DNA of 64,000 bases from Cocos nucifera (GCA_006176705.1 QRFJ01004987.1:1-64000), one strand, 5' to 3'. Counted from the first letter of the stretch, positions 12,531-25,698 are shown. A program made the numbers and translations. Notes: generated by a model not told the origin, from the letters alone.

Positions 12531-13390
12531 GTTAAATTCAATAACAAGTATACCTCTAGAAGGATCTATCTCCTACTTATTCTTCAGGGTGGCCAGGTAT
12601 GTAGGGCAGTTTCACTTTCAGTGGCCATTAGTATTACACTGAAAATACTTTTCTTTATCAGTGGCTTTCTTCTTGAGCTCTACCTTTTTTTTCTTTTCAC
12701 CTTCAAGCTTCTATTTTTTCATAGACTTCTTCTTCTTTTCAAAAGACATTCTTTTGAAAGAAGTCCATTCCATAGCAAGTACTGGGCCTTTAGAACCTTT
12801 CACGAAAAACTTAGCAGTAACCAGCATATTCATAAGCCGGTCGGAGTATTATGAAGTTTATGCATATGATAGTTTATGATGAACTGCCCATATGCATCAG
12901 TCAAGGATTGTAGAATTATATCATTCTACAGATCCTGATTTGATTTTACTTCGAGCTTCTCAAGCTCTTCTAAGTTCTTGATCATCATCAAACAATGATC
13001 TTGGACTGACTGCCCATCATGCATTTTAGCCTTAAATAGTTGTTTAGTGATCTGATATTTGGTTGCACGACTCTGTTCGGCAAACAACTCTTACAGGTGA
13101 GCCAACATTTGGTAGGCAGTCTTGATATCTTCATGTTGGCGCTGAAGCTCATCAGACATCGAGCCCAACATGTAGTATCTGACCTTATTATCTTCATCCA
13201 TCCATTTATCAAGAGATGCTCTCTGTTTAGCGGACGGATGAGTTGGTAAGGTGGGGCTATCCTGATCCAATACATGAGTCAACTTCTCAAAATTCAAAAT
13301 AATTTTGAAGTTTTGGAGCCAATCCTTGTAATTAGGTCCACTCAATCTATGGGTGTCCAGGATATGGGCTAGTGGGTTGGAAGCAGATAT
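12531..13390 (-). pseudogene. A2 gag
   Basis: The start codon is ATA instead of ATG at 13388-13390. The N-terminal part through NYKDWLQNFKIIL and LDKWMDEDNKVRYYMLGSMSDELQRQHEDI is open from 13345 down to a TAA at 13091-13093. Unlike A1, A4 and A5, the codon after QITK at 13040-13042 is sense (CAA, Gln). The zinc knuckle near 12607-12648 has Tyr for the first Cys, and stop codons at the Trp codon and two codons later. Confidence 0.85.
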
Positions 13391-15245
13391 TTTTCTTTAT
13401 CCTGTAGAGAGTCAAAGTTTCTAGTTAGATTTTATAATTAAGACTTAACCAATTTATTTCATTGTTTAATTTTTAAACAAATTAGATCCCACTATTTTCT
13501 TGGATCCCTACACTCCCACTATAGAGATTTAAAAATCTTCATGATTACGAATTTTTAGTTGATGGTATAGTCGCACCAACTGACACATTATCTCACCTAA
13601 CAATTATTGGTGATGGGTTAGCCAATAAGTGAACAACTCTTGTCCAATGATTCTCTAATCATGGTGCACCCAGACTTGATCTCTAATTCATAAATCTCAC
13701 CATGCCCAAAATATTGATCAACTTCTTAGTTATGTCAGACCCACCATTTGTATAGATTGGATTCCTAATTGGGCCTCTTACTGTATCAAAAATATTGAGC
13801 CCAATCCATCCTCCAGTCCATAGCATCCAATGCCTAACAGACATGGTTGCTTCTTTCCAATGCAACTGAACCACTATGACCAACTGAGAACAATCAACCC
13901 CGGAAAGGGCCCGCACATCTACAATGGTGGAAGACTTTAGACTTAATCCTTTCTTAGGAAGATTTGATTTAGGTCTCTTTAAACTTAACTTGACATAGCC
14001 ATATCCATTATGACTAAACTAGTGGCATGGGTTAGCTCGTATTGTTAGCCACCTTAGATCAGGATTGGACTAACAAATATGGCTAAATAAGTAAGACCGA
14101 TGGAAGGGATATGCCATTAACCCAACAAGAATGCATTCGAGTCAAGTAGCTCCCAATTAAAAATCAGTCGATCATATCTACCAAATTTACCTTAGACACT
14201 AAATTATTAAGCCAGAACCAATTGAGTTAGCCTACAATCTAGACTCTAACCACTGAGCCTAATTAGGTCTTAACTTCATCGATCACTCATGTAACTCAAC
14301 CTTGACCCAGACTTAATCCTATTAGGCAGGTCAATTTAAGTACTCTTGATCCCACCTAACCAACTCTTGATTCGGTTTGATCAACCACTAGATCTAATAG
14401 AGCTATCCAAGCCCGAACCCAATTTTATTAATATATCTTAGATCTAAAAATTTTTAATTTTAGATCTAATATATTTTATAATCTTAATTCTTAATTAAGT
14501 TTAGGGTTCATAAATAAAATATGTATATAAAATCCTAGGGTTTCAGGATCTAGGATTTTGCAGAAAATAAGTTTTTTTGATTTTTGATTAAGGTTGAATG
14601 TGTAGCATCCCTACACACCATAAGAATACTCCATCGAATGGAAGTAGAGGGTCTTTAAATCCTACTTCATTCTTATGATCGGATGACTAAGGAGAATGCC
14701 TTAATCAGAAACATGATAAATCTACAAAACTAGTTAGATCCACATCATATATCATATATATAAAAATTAATCAAACTAAAAACATGTTTTGCATACATCT
14801 CATGTATCATTTCATGCATGTTTCTAGATCTAAATTATCTTATAAACATCTAGAAAAAAGGATTTAAGTTTGATCATATTAAATTAAAATTTATTCTAGA
14901 TAATTTTATAGAACTATTCTACAACTAGTCTAAACATGCATCTATCATATCTCATATGAATAAATTAAATAAATTTATTTTTTATTTTTTAGATATAATT
15001 ATAATATTTATAATATCAAAAATAATAAATAAATAGATCTAAAAATTATAATTAATCAAATTAAAATTATGATTATGCTAGACTATACATAGAATAATTC
15101 TATTCCTAGTCTAGTCATGCATCGTATACATCTTAGATCTAGATTTTTTAATTTTTAATTTTCTAATTTTAGATCTAATCACATCTAATGTGACATCTAA
15201 AATCATCTAATTATTAGATTAAAAATAAATTAAAATCAAAATCTA
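13391..15245 (-). other. A2 5' leader
   Basis: 1.85 kb of noncoding leader, collinear with that of A4 (50472-52332). Next to gag the minus strand has TCTAACTAG and CTCTCTACAG, like a branch site and acceptor. The donor position near 14200 reads AAGGTAAAT, weaker than the AAGGTAAGT of other copies. No gene in it. Confidence 0.75.
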
Positions 15246-15258
15246 GCTCTGATACTAG
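15246..15258 (-). other. A2 primer binding site
   Basis: Minus strand CTAGTATCAGAGC, close to the TGGTATCAGAGC initiator tRNA site, one base from the LTR end. Confidence 0.75.
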
Positions 15259-15259
15259 T

Positions 15260-17524
15260 TGAAGGGAAAAACCTATTTTTCATGTCAGGTTCGTTCAGAT
15301 CTGATTGGATCAGAAGAGATATTTTAAAAAAAAATTTCTCTAAGATTCTAATTAGATCTGAGACTCCTCAGATCTAATCTTATTGATCTAATAATAAAAA
15401 TAAAAATAAAGATAAAAATTTAATTTAATTTAATTATATCTTTATTTTGGATAATCCAATTATCTTATGATGATCTTGATGTTTGCCTGAGGTCCTGGAT
15501 GTAGTCAAGCAAGTGCCTAGCCTCTACCAATATCCACTTAGATAAGATCTGAAGATCTTCTTCTTCTCAATCAATTTTCTAAAAATTAGATCTAAATCTG
15601 ATCTTGACGATCTTCAAAATGGCTTTTGAAGAACAATAGTTGTGACTTGTAGTAGTGTTACCTTCTTTCTTTTCTAGCACCTTTCACTTGCTTGGATCGC
15701 ACCTTCTTCATGCCCAAAGTCCTTTAGGCATGGAGAGGAGAGAGAGGACCAGAGAGTGGCATGAAGAAGGAAGGAATGGGGCTATGTGGCATGGGCTAAA
15801 GGTTGAAGAATTGAATTCTAGGTGCCATGCAATGCCACATCATCCTAGCCAATCATGGCCCTTTATGCAATCAGATCTAAATCTGATTGGTGGGATGACA
15901 TTATCTAATCCGATTAGATTAGAGAACCTCAAAACTCTCCTTAAGTGGTGCCAAGATTAGGTCAAACAAATCTTCTTGGCGCCACCTAATTTAATCTCCT
16001 GAAGCAACTAGAGTCCCATCTGTATGGGACTCCATCTTCTATCCTCAATGGGTGCACACCTCCCTAGGCATGTGCCCCCCTCCTGTTTGCATTTTAGTAG
16101 GGGGATAGGTTTTTAGGTTCTCTCCTATAGGTGCATGACACATGGACAGATGTCTAAGTATCCAAGATTAACATTTGACCAATGTCCGAAGATAAGATTT
16201 AGCAGATGACGATAAATGATAAGTGTTGTCTCAAATTTATCTCATAAATTAAGACAACCCTTTTCTGGCCTGGACAAGCTCCAGTCAGACTAAATAAAGA
16301 TTCTCGAGTGAGTTCAAACATATTTGGCTCAGTTGAGACAAGCTTAAATGATTATTAAAGGAGAACATTAGACTCAATCATGTGCTAGCATTATCATATT
16401 GAACCTAATTGAATCTTATTCAAATCAATTGAACTGGGTTAATCCAATTGATGATATCTAGATTGAAGTCCTTATTTGTGTGATCCAGTTAGATTTAGTT
16501 CCATATGGTAATGGGATATATCGTGATCTCTATCATCGACATCATCGAAACATCTTTCGAAAGATTAGAACTTTTCTGATTCAGACAACTAGTATGATCG
16601 ATCATCCAAATCATTCTAAGTGCTCCCAAAATCCACCAATGACTCCTAGCAGCATATGGTGGCAATCCGTTAGAACTGAAAGTGAATCTCTCAGTGCAGT
16701 TATCTATGTGATTAAGTTTCTCTATCTTGAGTCCCGACTGGATTAGGGTTAAGGTGATCTTGTGAAATCCTAATTTCCATCATATGAATTAATCATTCGA
16801 TTTAAGTCCAATGTGAAAACCCTAATAGAAACACTTTCTATTATATCTCTTTGCCTTGACCATGGGCTTATGGACTTGATTCTTATGATCATCATAGGGC
16901 TACTCCTCATCTACCGAGGTAGATAGATCCCCTATTGGTGCCATCCAATTCCTATAATGAACATGCTATAGCCAACATACACCTCAGGATTCCCAATGGC
17001 TAGGAGATCAAGTTATGGTATAGTCAAACTATAACACCCTCATGGTGAACTGCTGATGCACCTCATGTCAAAGAACTAGACATACTACTGCAGCTTCGAG
17101 CCAATCATCAATGAGAAGGTAGACTTCCTCATGACTGCTCGAGATGGTCATGCTCAGTGCCCTCATTCTCTAACGAGTACCTATACTCTCACTCTAGTAT
17201 CTCTATATTATAGACTCAAGACTCATCTATCCAAAAAAAAGTGATCGTACACCAACCTTCTAGATGAATCACCATCCTCATGATGATCCTACGGTCGGAA
17301 GCATTTTATGATTTAATAATAAAAATTCATGTCTTAAATTTTTAATACTTAAAAATATGAACTATCATTACCATTAACTCAAGGGATGTATCACAGACAC
17401 TTTCATATACACACTGTGATAGAAAAGAACCCATTTACTAAATATAGTTAAGATTATAATTTTGTTCTTAGAAGTATATTACAAGTGTCAGCCAATCTAG
17501 CTTCTAGGGCACGCATATTTAATA
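15260..17524 (-). repeat. A2 5' LTR (family A)
   Basis: 2265 bp, from TGAAGGGAAAAACC to a decayed CATATTTAATA end (normally CATATCTAACA). Immediately right of it comes a leader piece of another copy, with no flanking host sequence. This LTR too was shared with a further element whose gag-pol has been deleted. Confidence 0.85.
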
Positions 17525-18331
17525 ATGGGTTAGCCAATGAGTGAACAACTCTTGTCTAATGATTCTCTAATCATGGTGCACCCAGACTCGGTCTCTAATT
17601 CATGAATCTCATCATGTTCGAAATATTGATCTACTCCTTAGTGAAGTCAGATCCACCATTTGCACATATTGGATTCCTAATTGGGTCTCTCACCATATCC
17701 AGAATATTGAGCCTAATCCATCCTTCAGCCCGTAGCATCTAATGCCTAATAGATATGGTTGCATCTTTTCGGTGCAACTGAACTACTGTGACCAGCCGAG
17801 AATAATCAACCCCTAGAAGGGCCCGCACATCTACAATGGTGGAAGACCTTAGACTTAATCTTTTCTTAGGTAGATTTGATTTAGGTCTTTTTAAACTTGA
17901 CTTGATAGAGCCATAACCATTATGACTAACCTAGTAGCATGGGTTAGCTTGGATTGTTTGCCACCTTAGATCAAAATTGGACCGACAAATATGGCCAGGT
18001 AAGCGAGATCGGTGGAAGAAATATGCCATTAACTCGACAAGAATGCATTTGAGTCGAGTAGCTCTTAATTAAAAACTAGTCGATCATATCTGCCAAACTT
18101 ACCTTAGACACCAAATTATTGAGCCAGAATTAATTGGATTATTCTACAATCCAGACTCTAACCATTGAGCCTAATTAGGTCTTAACTCGATCGATCACTC
18201 ATGTGACTCGACCTTGACCCAGACTTAATCCTATTAGGCTGATCAATTTAAGCACTCTAGATCCCACCTAACCAGCTTTTGATTCGATTTGATTACTCAT
18301 GTGACTCGACCTTGATCCTGACTTAATCCTA
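17525..18331 (-). other. Family A leader fragment with terminal duplication
   Basis: It begins ATGGGTTAGCCAATGAG, which lies inside the leader of other copies (about 50690 in A4), so gag, pol and the first part of the leader are missing. Splice-donor-like sites on both strands persist at 17997-18005 and 18097-18105. The last 38 bases repeat 18197-18234 at a 98-bp offset, then family C pol begins. Confidence 0.75.
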
Positions 18332-18830
18332 TCATATACACCTCTTCAATCAGCTCTCTATTTAGAAAAGCTATCTTCGTATCCATCTGCCAAATCTCAT
18401 AGTCCAGACAAGCAGCTATCGCAAGCATTATTTGAATGAATTTTAGCATTGCCATAAGAGAGAATGTCTCATCATAGTCAATACCATAACATTGATGATA
18501 CCCCTTGGCGATCAAATGGACTTTATAGATCTCCACCTTCTCGTCTGCGCCCCTCTTCCTTTTGAAGATCCACTTACACCTAATGGATTTAATTCCTTTA
18601 GCTGGATCAACCAATATCCATACATCATTGACCTTCATGGACTCTATTTTGTATTTCATGGCCTCAAGCCATTTTTTGGAATTAGGTTTTTGCATTGCAT
18701 CCATATTGGTGATCGGATCCTCATCATTCGCATCGAGTTTGATGGGATTACCATCCTAGATCAAAACATTAGAGTATTTATCCAGTTGATATGGTACTCT
18801 ACCAGATCGCCTTAATTATGCAGGAATACT
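18332..18830 (-). pseudogene. Family C reverse transcriptase N-terminus
   Basis: Copia RT start: [62 protein letters not shown] and YEIWQMDTKIAFLN. It stops at 18332, inside ELIEEVYM, where family A leader begins. The YVDD box is therefore missing. Open for more than 120 residues and better kept than its integrase, so the truncation may be younger than the other damage. Confidence 0.85.
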
Positions 18831-19690
18831 AGGCTTTGGATTTGAACTAATCAAATTTGATACAGATTTAGCTATAGGTGTCGGTCTTTCTATCTATTAA
18901 ATTTTGTCAAGTACAACCTTAGAGACAATAGTTCCTTTACTAAGAAACTTTTTTTCTAAAAATATTGCCTTTAGGCTGACGAATACTTTTTGTTCATCAA
19001 CATGATAGAAAATATATCCTTTTGATTCTTTGAGGTACCCTATGAATGTGCAGTTGTGAGACCTAGGTCCAAGTTTATCTATGATTAATCATTTCACATA
19101 AGTCGGGCAGCCCCAGACCCTGAGGTGTGAAAGTGATGGCTTAGGTCCTATCCATATCTCATATAAAATTTTAATTACAGACTTACTTGGAACCCTATTT
19201 AGAATATAGCAAGTTAATTCGACACTTATCCCCAAATGAATATCGACATGTTGGCAAAACCCATCATGGATCAGACCATGTCTAACAGAGTCGATTCCTC
19301 CTTTCAGACACACCGTTATGCTGTGGTGTTCCTGGAAGAGTCCATTAAAAAAAAATTTCATTCTCTTATAGATATATGAGAAACTCATCAGAAAGATATT
19401 CTCCTCCTTGGTCAGATCGAAGAATTTTAATTTTTTTTTAGTTAATTTTTTTACTTTACTTCAAAATTATTTAAATATTCTAAATGAATCTGACTTATAT
19501 TTCATCAGATAGGCATATCCATACCTAGATAGATCATCTATGAAAGTGATGAATTAGAGATATCCACCTATAGCACTAGTGCTCATAGGTCCACATACAT
19601 CAATATATACTAGACCTACGAGCTTAGTGTCTCTCTTATCTTTTTCAATAAAAGGTGAGTTAGTTATATTTCTAAGAAGAGAAGATTCAC
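18831..19690 (-). pseudogene. Family C integrase
   Basis: The part at 19089-19388 has VELTCYILNRVPSKSV, YEIWIGPKPSLSHLRVWGCPTYVK, typical of the integrase C-terminal region. The core at about 19440-19690 is frameshifted but keeps a YGYAYLMKYKSDSF-like stretch. Not functional. Confidence 0.8.
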
Positions 19691-20240
19691 AGGTTGGAAG
19701 TCATTCACGATCACTAACTTTGAGAATTTTCTCTTGACTCAACTTGTTTATCCTGTTTTTATTTATGTGACCTAGCCTATAGTGCCATAAGTATATATCA
19801 GACACACTATCTAATCTTGAATACTTGCTAGTGGAATAGACTACATTAATAGATTGTGATAACATATATACACTACTGTTTAAATATCTAGAGAATATAG
19901 TAACACCATTTATAATGGCATTACAAAATTCTTTCTTTATTGAAAATTCATAATTGTCTTTAGCCATAAGGCCTATAGAAATGACATTCAAAAAGAAACT
20001 AAGACAAAAATAACAATCATTAAGAACAATGATATGAGATCTAAATACAAGTTTTAAGATTTCTAATGCTAAAACTAGAACTAGTCTTCCATCTCCTACG
20101 TTTAGAAATCTCTCACCTTGTTCCAATCTCCTACTGACCTGCAATCCCTGTAATGAATTATAAATATGGTAAGGGCTACCAGTATCCAATATCCAGTCAA
20201 TAATATCATAAATAGAAAAATTATAAGAAGTTATATATAA
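19691..20240 (-). pseudogene. Family C protease and GAG-pre-integrase
   Basis: The protease active site DTGS lies near 20186-20197 (WILDTGSPYHI). After it come NVGDGRLVLV and YLWHYRLGHINKNRINKLSQE, the zinc-binding pre-integrase motif. The segment is open over about 160 residues at 19701-20189. Confidence 0.85.
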
Positions 20241-20910
20241 ATATCTTGCCCAGCAATAACTTGCTTCTTTCTCGACCTATTTGGATCTAGGAAGATAATG
20301 TACTGAGAATAATTTTTCTTCTAGTGCCCTCGCTTCTTATAGAAGAAGCATTTAGCTTGACTCTTATCATGCTTTACTTTCTTGGTCTGGCACTATACAG
20401 ATGTCCCTACCTAAGCATGCACCTTCCTACTATTCTTCTTCTTGTTCTTCTTTTCTTTCTTAAATTGTTGAAAACCAAAAGAAGACCCTCCCACTAAGTT
20501 CACCGACTCCTTGTGAAGCTGGTGATCATTCTCAAAGTTCTAAAGTAACCTTAGTAACCTATGGTAGTTTACTTCAGGCTTTGTCAATCTATAATGAGTA
20601 AGAAATAGGAGAAAAGATTTGGGCAATATGTTTAAAATTGCATCTTTCCCTAGCTGCTCATGTAAGAAAAAGTCATGTTTGCTCAAATGCTCCATCAACC
20701 GATCATGTACAATACATGATCAGTGACAGAAGCTTAATCCCTTATCCTAGCATTGAAGATGACACAACTAGTCTCATGCCTCTCAACGACATTGGATGTA
20801 CCAAAAGACTCGTTCAATACTTGAAGCATGTCTTCTAGCTGAGCAGATACAAATCTATGACTGAACTCATCGCTTATGGCTGCCAGTATGATACAATATA
20901 CCATTGTTCG
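20241..20910 (-). pseudogene. Family C gag, C-terminal part
   Basis: Continues gag after the inserted solo LTR: MVYCIILAAISDEFSHRF, then a leucine-rich capsid-like part, a Lys-rich stretch and a zinc knuckle near 20305-20350 that keeps the first Cys and the His but has Tyr for another Cys, and a stop. The break at 20910 falls inside the Arg-Thr codons before MVYC and resumes at 23796. Confidence 0.8.
20906..20910. repeat. Target site duplication GTTCG, left copy
   Basis: GTTCG here and at 23796-23800 flank the solo LTR 20911-23795 exactly. Removing LTR plus one copy restores the gag reading frame across the site. Confidence 0.9.
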
Positions 20911-23795
20911 TGTTAGAAAAGATGTCCTAAAGCTAATAATTTAAGTAGTAGATGATTGAAATTAGTATATGAATGATCTAATAATAATAGTTATTTGGCT
21001 GATTCATCATAGAAGTTTTATCTTTCTTAAATAAACTCCTAAATTATGATGAAATTTTTAGAACTATAATCAATCAATAAAGGAGGATTTATCAGATGGT
21101 TCTTAAATTATTCATGATCAAATGATGAGTTATTAAAGAGGATGATAACTTATCGAGTGTTGGTCACTATATGCCATATGTGTTGATTGTCCTCGTAATC
21201 AAGTAGTATGGAGACACTGGTATGGCATCCAGATGAGATGTAGGAGTACATCTTCATTGAACATGACTAATGTAGCACTCTACTATCAGAAGTAACTAGC
21301 TAAGGCTAATGGATATAAGTATCTCTCCGACCTGAGATCACCATGGTGACTTGCAAGCAACTCACTATACTTTGGTGTCGAACTGCCTGTATTTTTAATA
21401 TAGATTCGAAAGATTTTGGGGTACAGTCAAGTACTTATGAAATTGGTGTGTGAGTCAAGATGGGATTGACCACTCTTAATTAGCTTCAGAAAGAGAATGA
21501 CTCATTGTGATTCAATTTAGCAAAACCTAAGCTTGGGTAATCCTCGGAAGGAGTTACGAGATTTGCAAAATTTTGAGACATAATAGAGATAACTTGTATG
21601 AGTGTTGAAAGCGTACTCAAAGTCATCTTGAGCATTATTGGTCATAGGGATGAATTATATGATAACCATGGGCCAGGATTTTATGAATGTTGCTTTGCAT
21701 GTAATCGACCTATCCAGATGTCTGGAACCATTGCTAGATGGTTACCTCAACAGATACAAAAATTAGTTTCTATGCTATCAACTTAGGTTTGAATCTATAG
21801 AATCACACACATAAGAGGTTGTAACTTAATTAGATGATTAATTGATGATTAAGAATCATTTTGAGATCAAACATTCAATGCGATTGATGTTTGACCTAAT
21901 GCAAGTGTTGTAGGAGGATCGATTAGTAACTGAATTGCTAATTGGCTTAATTTGATTGAGCAATCAGGCTGAGATCAAGTCTAATAAAATTATATTTAAT
22001 TAGAATTAGTTTAGACTTAATTAGATTAAGTTTAATTAGTTTATTGGATAAGCTAATTGCAAGAAAAAAATAATTTTTAGTTGTACTAGGATCTGAGTGC
22101 ACCTAATTCCTAATTGACTTATGATTTAAATCAAATTTAAATATGATTTAAACATGACTTAATTTGATTCTTAGTTGGACTAGGATCATCCATAATTAGG
22201 ATTGCACTAATCTTATTTTAATTGGATTTAAAATTAGTTTGATCCAGTCAATACATGAGAATCCTAGTTAGACTAGGATTCCTTGTCTCCTTTTCATGCA
22301 CCATATTAAAGGTTCCATGCCCACAAATTTAATTCTAGTTTTTTTTCTATGATTTCCATGCTTAAGGAATAATTTTTCATGCCCCATAATCTCAGGTTTT
22401 AGATTTAAATTTGACTTGGTCAAAATTTGTAGTTAGTTTGAATGAGTTAAACTTAGGAAGAGTTTTATTTTATTAAAACTCCCTTCCTCTCCCTTTGGAA
22501 AATAATCTACTACAACCCTCATTTCTTTGTCACCATATTTCTCTCTTCTTGGGTGAAAACTTCCTTCTCTCCATGCATAAAATTGTGGGGAGGCATCCAT
22601 GAGTTGGATGCCCCCTAATTTCTTCCTTGTTTCCTTATTTGACTAGGTCAATTTGACCTAGTCCTCCTTTTTTCTTGGATGCCTCCTATTCTTTAGGGTG
22701 TGGCATCAAAGCCTGGGGTTTCCATGGCAAAAAACCTAGCGAAAAGGAGGTTAAAACAATGAGGATATGTGGTGCCATATTCCTTGGAGAAGAGGACTTC
22801 TTTTGGACAACAAAGGTTGATATCCTAATGAAGATAAAGGTAAGAGAAGATTGTCTTCTCTTGTATTTTTCTTTCAAGCCTTTTCATTATTTCTTTCATA
22901 TGTTTTTTATATGATAAAAATATATAAGAGAGAGAGGATAAGGGTGTGGGAATCTATGCTTCAAGATATTGGGGCACGATGATCAATTTTGGACATGATC
23001 TGATAATGTCCTGATGAGAGAAGGAAAAGAGAAGAATGTCTTCTCTTAGGGTTTCTTTGAGAACCCTTCTTCTCTATATTTTTGTGAGATTTTTCTATGA
23101 GAAAAGTTAAAGAGTATGTGGTCTAAAAATATAAAAAATTTAGGAGAGAAGGTCTTCCTTTTGTCCTAGCATAAGGATATTTTTAGGACATCAGTCATTG
23201 ATGTCCTGAAAGAGAAGATTTGTCTTCTCTTAGGATCATTTTCAAATGTATTTAATTTTTGATTTTTGGAAGATCCCAAGATTGGATTTTTCTCCTAATC
23301 CTTTTCTTATTCTTCATCTCTTGGAATATCTAAGAGATTCGAAGAATAAATTTTAGGTTAACCATCCGAAGGGATCCATGAGAAGCTAGCACTTCAAGTG
23401 GATCTTCGTTCGATGAACCTTCGATTTTGTTGCAACCTCATGTGGATTATCTATAGAGGCTGGATGTGTGTGCAGCTCTAAAGGTAATAACAAAAATCAA
23501 TAATGGAGTTCTCGACCCATGCAAGATAAGAGATTTGATCTCTTCTCTCACCTAGATGCAATCTAGATTTTAGATCTAGAATTATTCTAGATCTAAGATA
23601 TTGATTTAATTAATATCAAATTCATTTATTTTCATATTTAGAATATATTATGACATGTTATAGATCGTAGATATAGAATTTAGTAATTAGATTACATGTA
23701 TTTATAAATTAAATAGTTTAATTTCCAACTTTTGCTATGTTATTTTTCAAAAATATTTTAAAATTCTTGCATGAAACTCTGCATATTTTTCATCA
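20911..23795 (+). mobile_element. Solo LTR of family C type, plus strand
   Basis: 2885 bp from TGTTAGAAAAGATG to TTTTTCATCA, flanked by GTTCG on both sides, with no PBS, PPT or coding region. It resembles the inverse of the family C 5' LTR at 25714-29690 in several blocks, for example TCAATAAAGGAGGATTTATC. It lies in gag of a family C element, so the family inserted into itself and then lost its interior by LTR-LTR recombination. No real gene inside. Confidence 0.85.
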
Positions 23796-24000
23796 GTTCG
23801 ATCATTGAGCCACTTCTGATAAGTATTTATGACTGTTCCACATGCATTGGGTGCTGGTCCTCAGGTGCCTGATTTGTTAGCACATACAAGATCCATTCAT
23901 GTTCTAGGACAATCTTCAACTTACGATACTAGTTACCGAAGTTGGATCCCACTAGCCTATCATTGTCTAATAATGATCGGAGTGAAAAAAAAGTGGCCAT
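23796..24000 (-). pseudogene. Family C gag, N-terminal part
   Basis: ATG at 23998-24000 starts MATFFSLRSLLDNDRLVGSN and runs into NFGN, a stop where Trp is expected, then YRKLKIVLEHEWILYVL, the usual copia gag opening. It reaches the solo LTR at 23796 in KWLNDR. The start is chosen because it fits the family opening and lies just after an acceptor-like TTTATGTAG on the minus strand. Confidence 0.8.
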
Positions 24001-25698
24001 ATCTACATAAAGAAAAATCAAAATCTAATTAGTAATTGATTCATTAAACCTAAAAATTTGGATTTTAATGAAAAGATTCTTTCACTATTTTATTCGAATT
24101 GGTAGCCTCTACCTCCAATTCGAGGAATTACTCTAATTTCTTAGTGGATACTAGAAATGACATAGACTACGCACAAGTCCAACTTTGATTGATCAACCCA
24201 TGTACATCTAAGGGTAGGTTCATAATTAATTATTTCTTTATATAATTTTTAGTAATTTAATTTTATTTTAGCCCCTAATCAGTAGGCTTTGGCCTCTACT
24301 GAAAAGGTTCGGTTAAGTCCAACCATTAACTTGACCATACTTGGTCGATCTAATCAATGAATAATTAGGCCTAGCTTTGTTTGGTCAACCTAACCACCAT
24401 TTAGAGAGATGCAGCCAAGAAATCATATTATGAATGATAATTCCATTAGCCGATAAGCACCAGACCTTTGGGCCTCCAATGATTATCCAACTAATAGACC
24501 TATTATCATCCGCTTAATAGAAGACTATGATCTAGTATCACTATAATTATTTTATTTTTAAGGATCTAATAATTTTAAAGAATTTAATTAATTAATTTTA
24601 AAAATGAGAGAAGAGAACCAGCCAATTTCAATCCTCCCACTAACTACACCAAGTTAGATCATAAAGGACCTAATTAAAGCTAGTATTAGGAGCACCTAAA
24701 TCAGTCATATTGATTTTCCTAATTAACATGGGTGAGCCAAAATCACCATGTAATCTATTCAAAATCTAACTCACCATGATAGCCAGGTAAGTGAGATCAG
24801 TGGAAGGGATATGCCACTAACTCGTTAAAGATGGAAATCAGTACGAGTAGCTCCCAATTAAAAACCATTGGTCTAGACTGCCAAACTTACCTTAGGCACC
24901 ATTCAATTCATTAGTTTTAATTGGATCAACCTAGCAATTTTGGATTTGACCACGTATCTATGAATCAAGTCCATCTAGTTCTCGTTAAAGGCATGGACTT
25001 GACCAACTACAACTATTGTAATTGAGTCTAAAGAGTCCTTGACCTAATTTAATTTAATATTTGATTAGATTTGATCAATTACTCTAATTTAGTCTATTCT
25101 TTAACTAACCTTACATCTACCCTAATTAATGGACCTAATTTATCTAATCCAATAACCCAATGCTATAATCAATGACTTAGGATCTTTAATTCATAATTCT
25201 AGAGTTTAATTTATCATACTTAATTCGTAATTACATTTTTGGGCTGAGGGTTGGGGTTCAGCATTTCAAAAATAGTTTTCAAAATTTTAAAAGGTTTTTT
25301 TACAATCTAGCACTATTCACTAAAAGGGTTGACTCATTTTAAAAATGAGTCGGCTCATTTCACTAATAGTACTAGTTGTAGGTTTTATTTTATGACTATA
25401 TACAATACATAAAAATTATAAATTATTTTAGATCTAATTTAAATACTTATTCATAATTAAAATTAAATTAAAATTATTATAAAAATTATTAGATCAGATC
25501 TAAAATTTTATGATCATTTTTTTATATCCGAATCATATCAGGACAATCTTTCCACTATAGGGGTAAACCCTACAGCAGGATAATCTACAGCCCGTGCAAT
25601 CATGATTTTTAATTTTAAATTTAAATATCAGATTATAAATTAGATCTAATCTAAAAATATAATCTAAACATGCATAAATCATGTAATAAAATAAGCTA
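24001..25698 (-). other. Family C 5' leader
   Basis: 1.7 kb, AT-rich and noncoding. The block 24770-24910 is very similar to family A leaders, including the plus-strand CAGGTAAGT at 24784-24792 and the minus-strand AAGGTAAGT at 24885-24893. The rest differs. No gene seen. Confidence 0.7.

Larger units (their letters stand above)
6535..17524 (-). mobile_element. Copia retrotransposon copy A2 (both LTRs, degenerate)
   Basis: Complete layout on the minus strand: 5' LTR 15260-17524, PBS, 1.85 kb leader, gag, protease, integrase, RT, RNase H, PPT, 3' LTR 6535-8824. All coding domains are broken. It carries two internal tandem duplications, of about 590 bp and 77 bp. No target site duplication can be tested, because both LTRs abut pieces of other copies. 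Confidence 0.85.

Noticed and set aside
22675..22914. 79-codon frame in the solo LTR
   Set aside because: Within an LTR, overlapped by an antisense frame of similar length, no domain.
23796..23815. Primer binding site after the LTR at 20911-23795
   Set aside because: The bases looked faintly like an initiator tRNA site, but the first five are the target duplication GTTCG and the rest continues family C gag.
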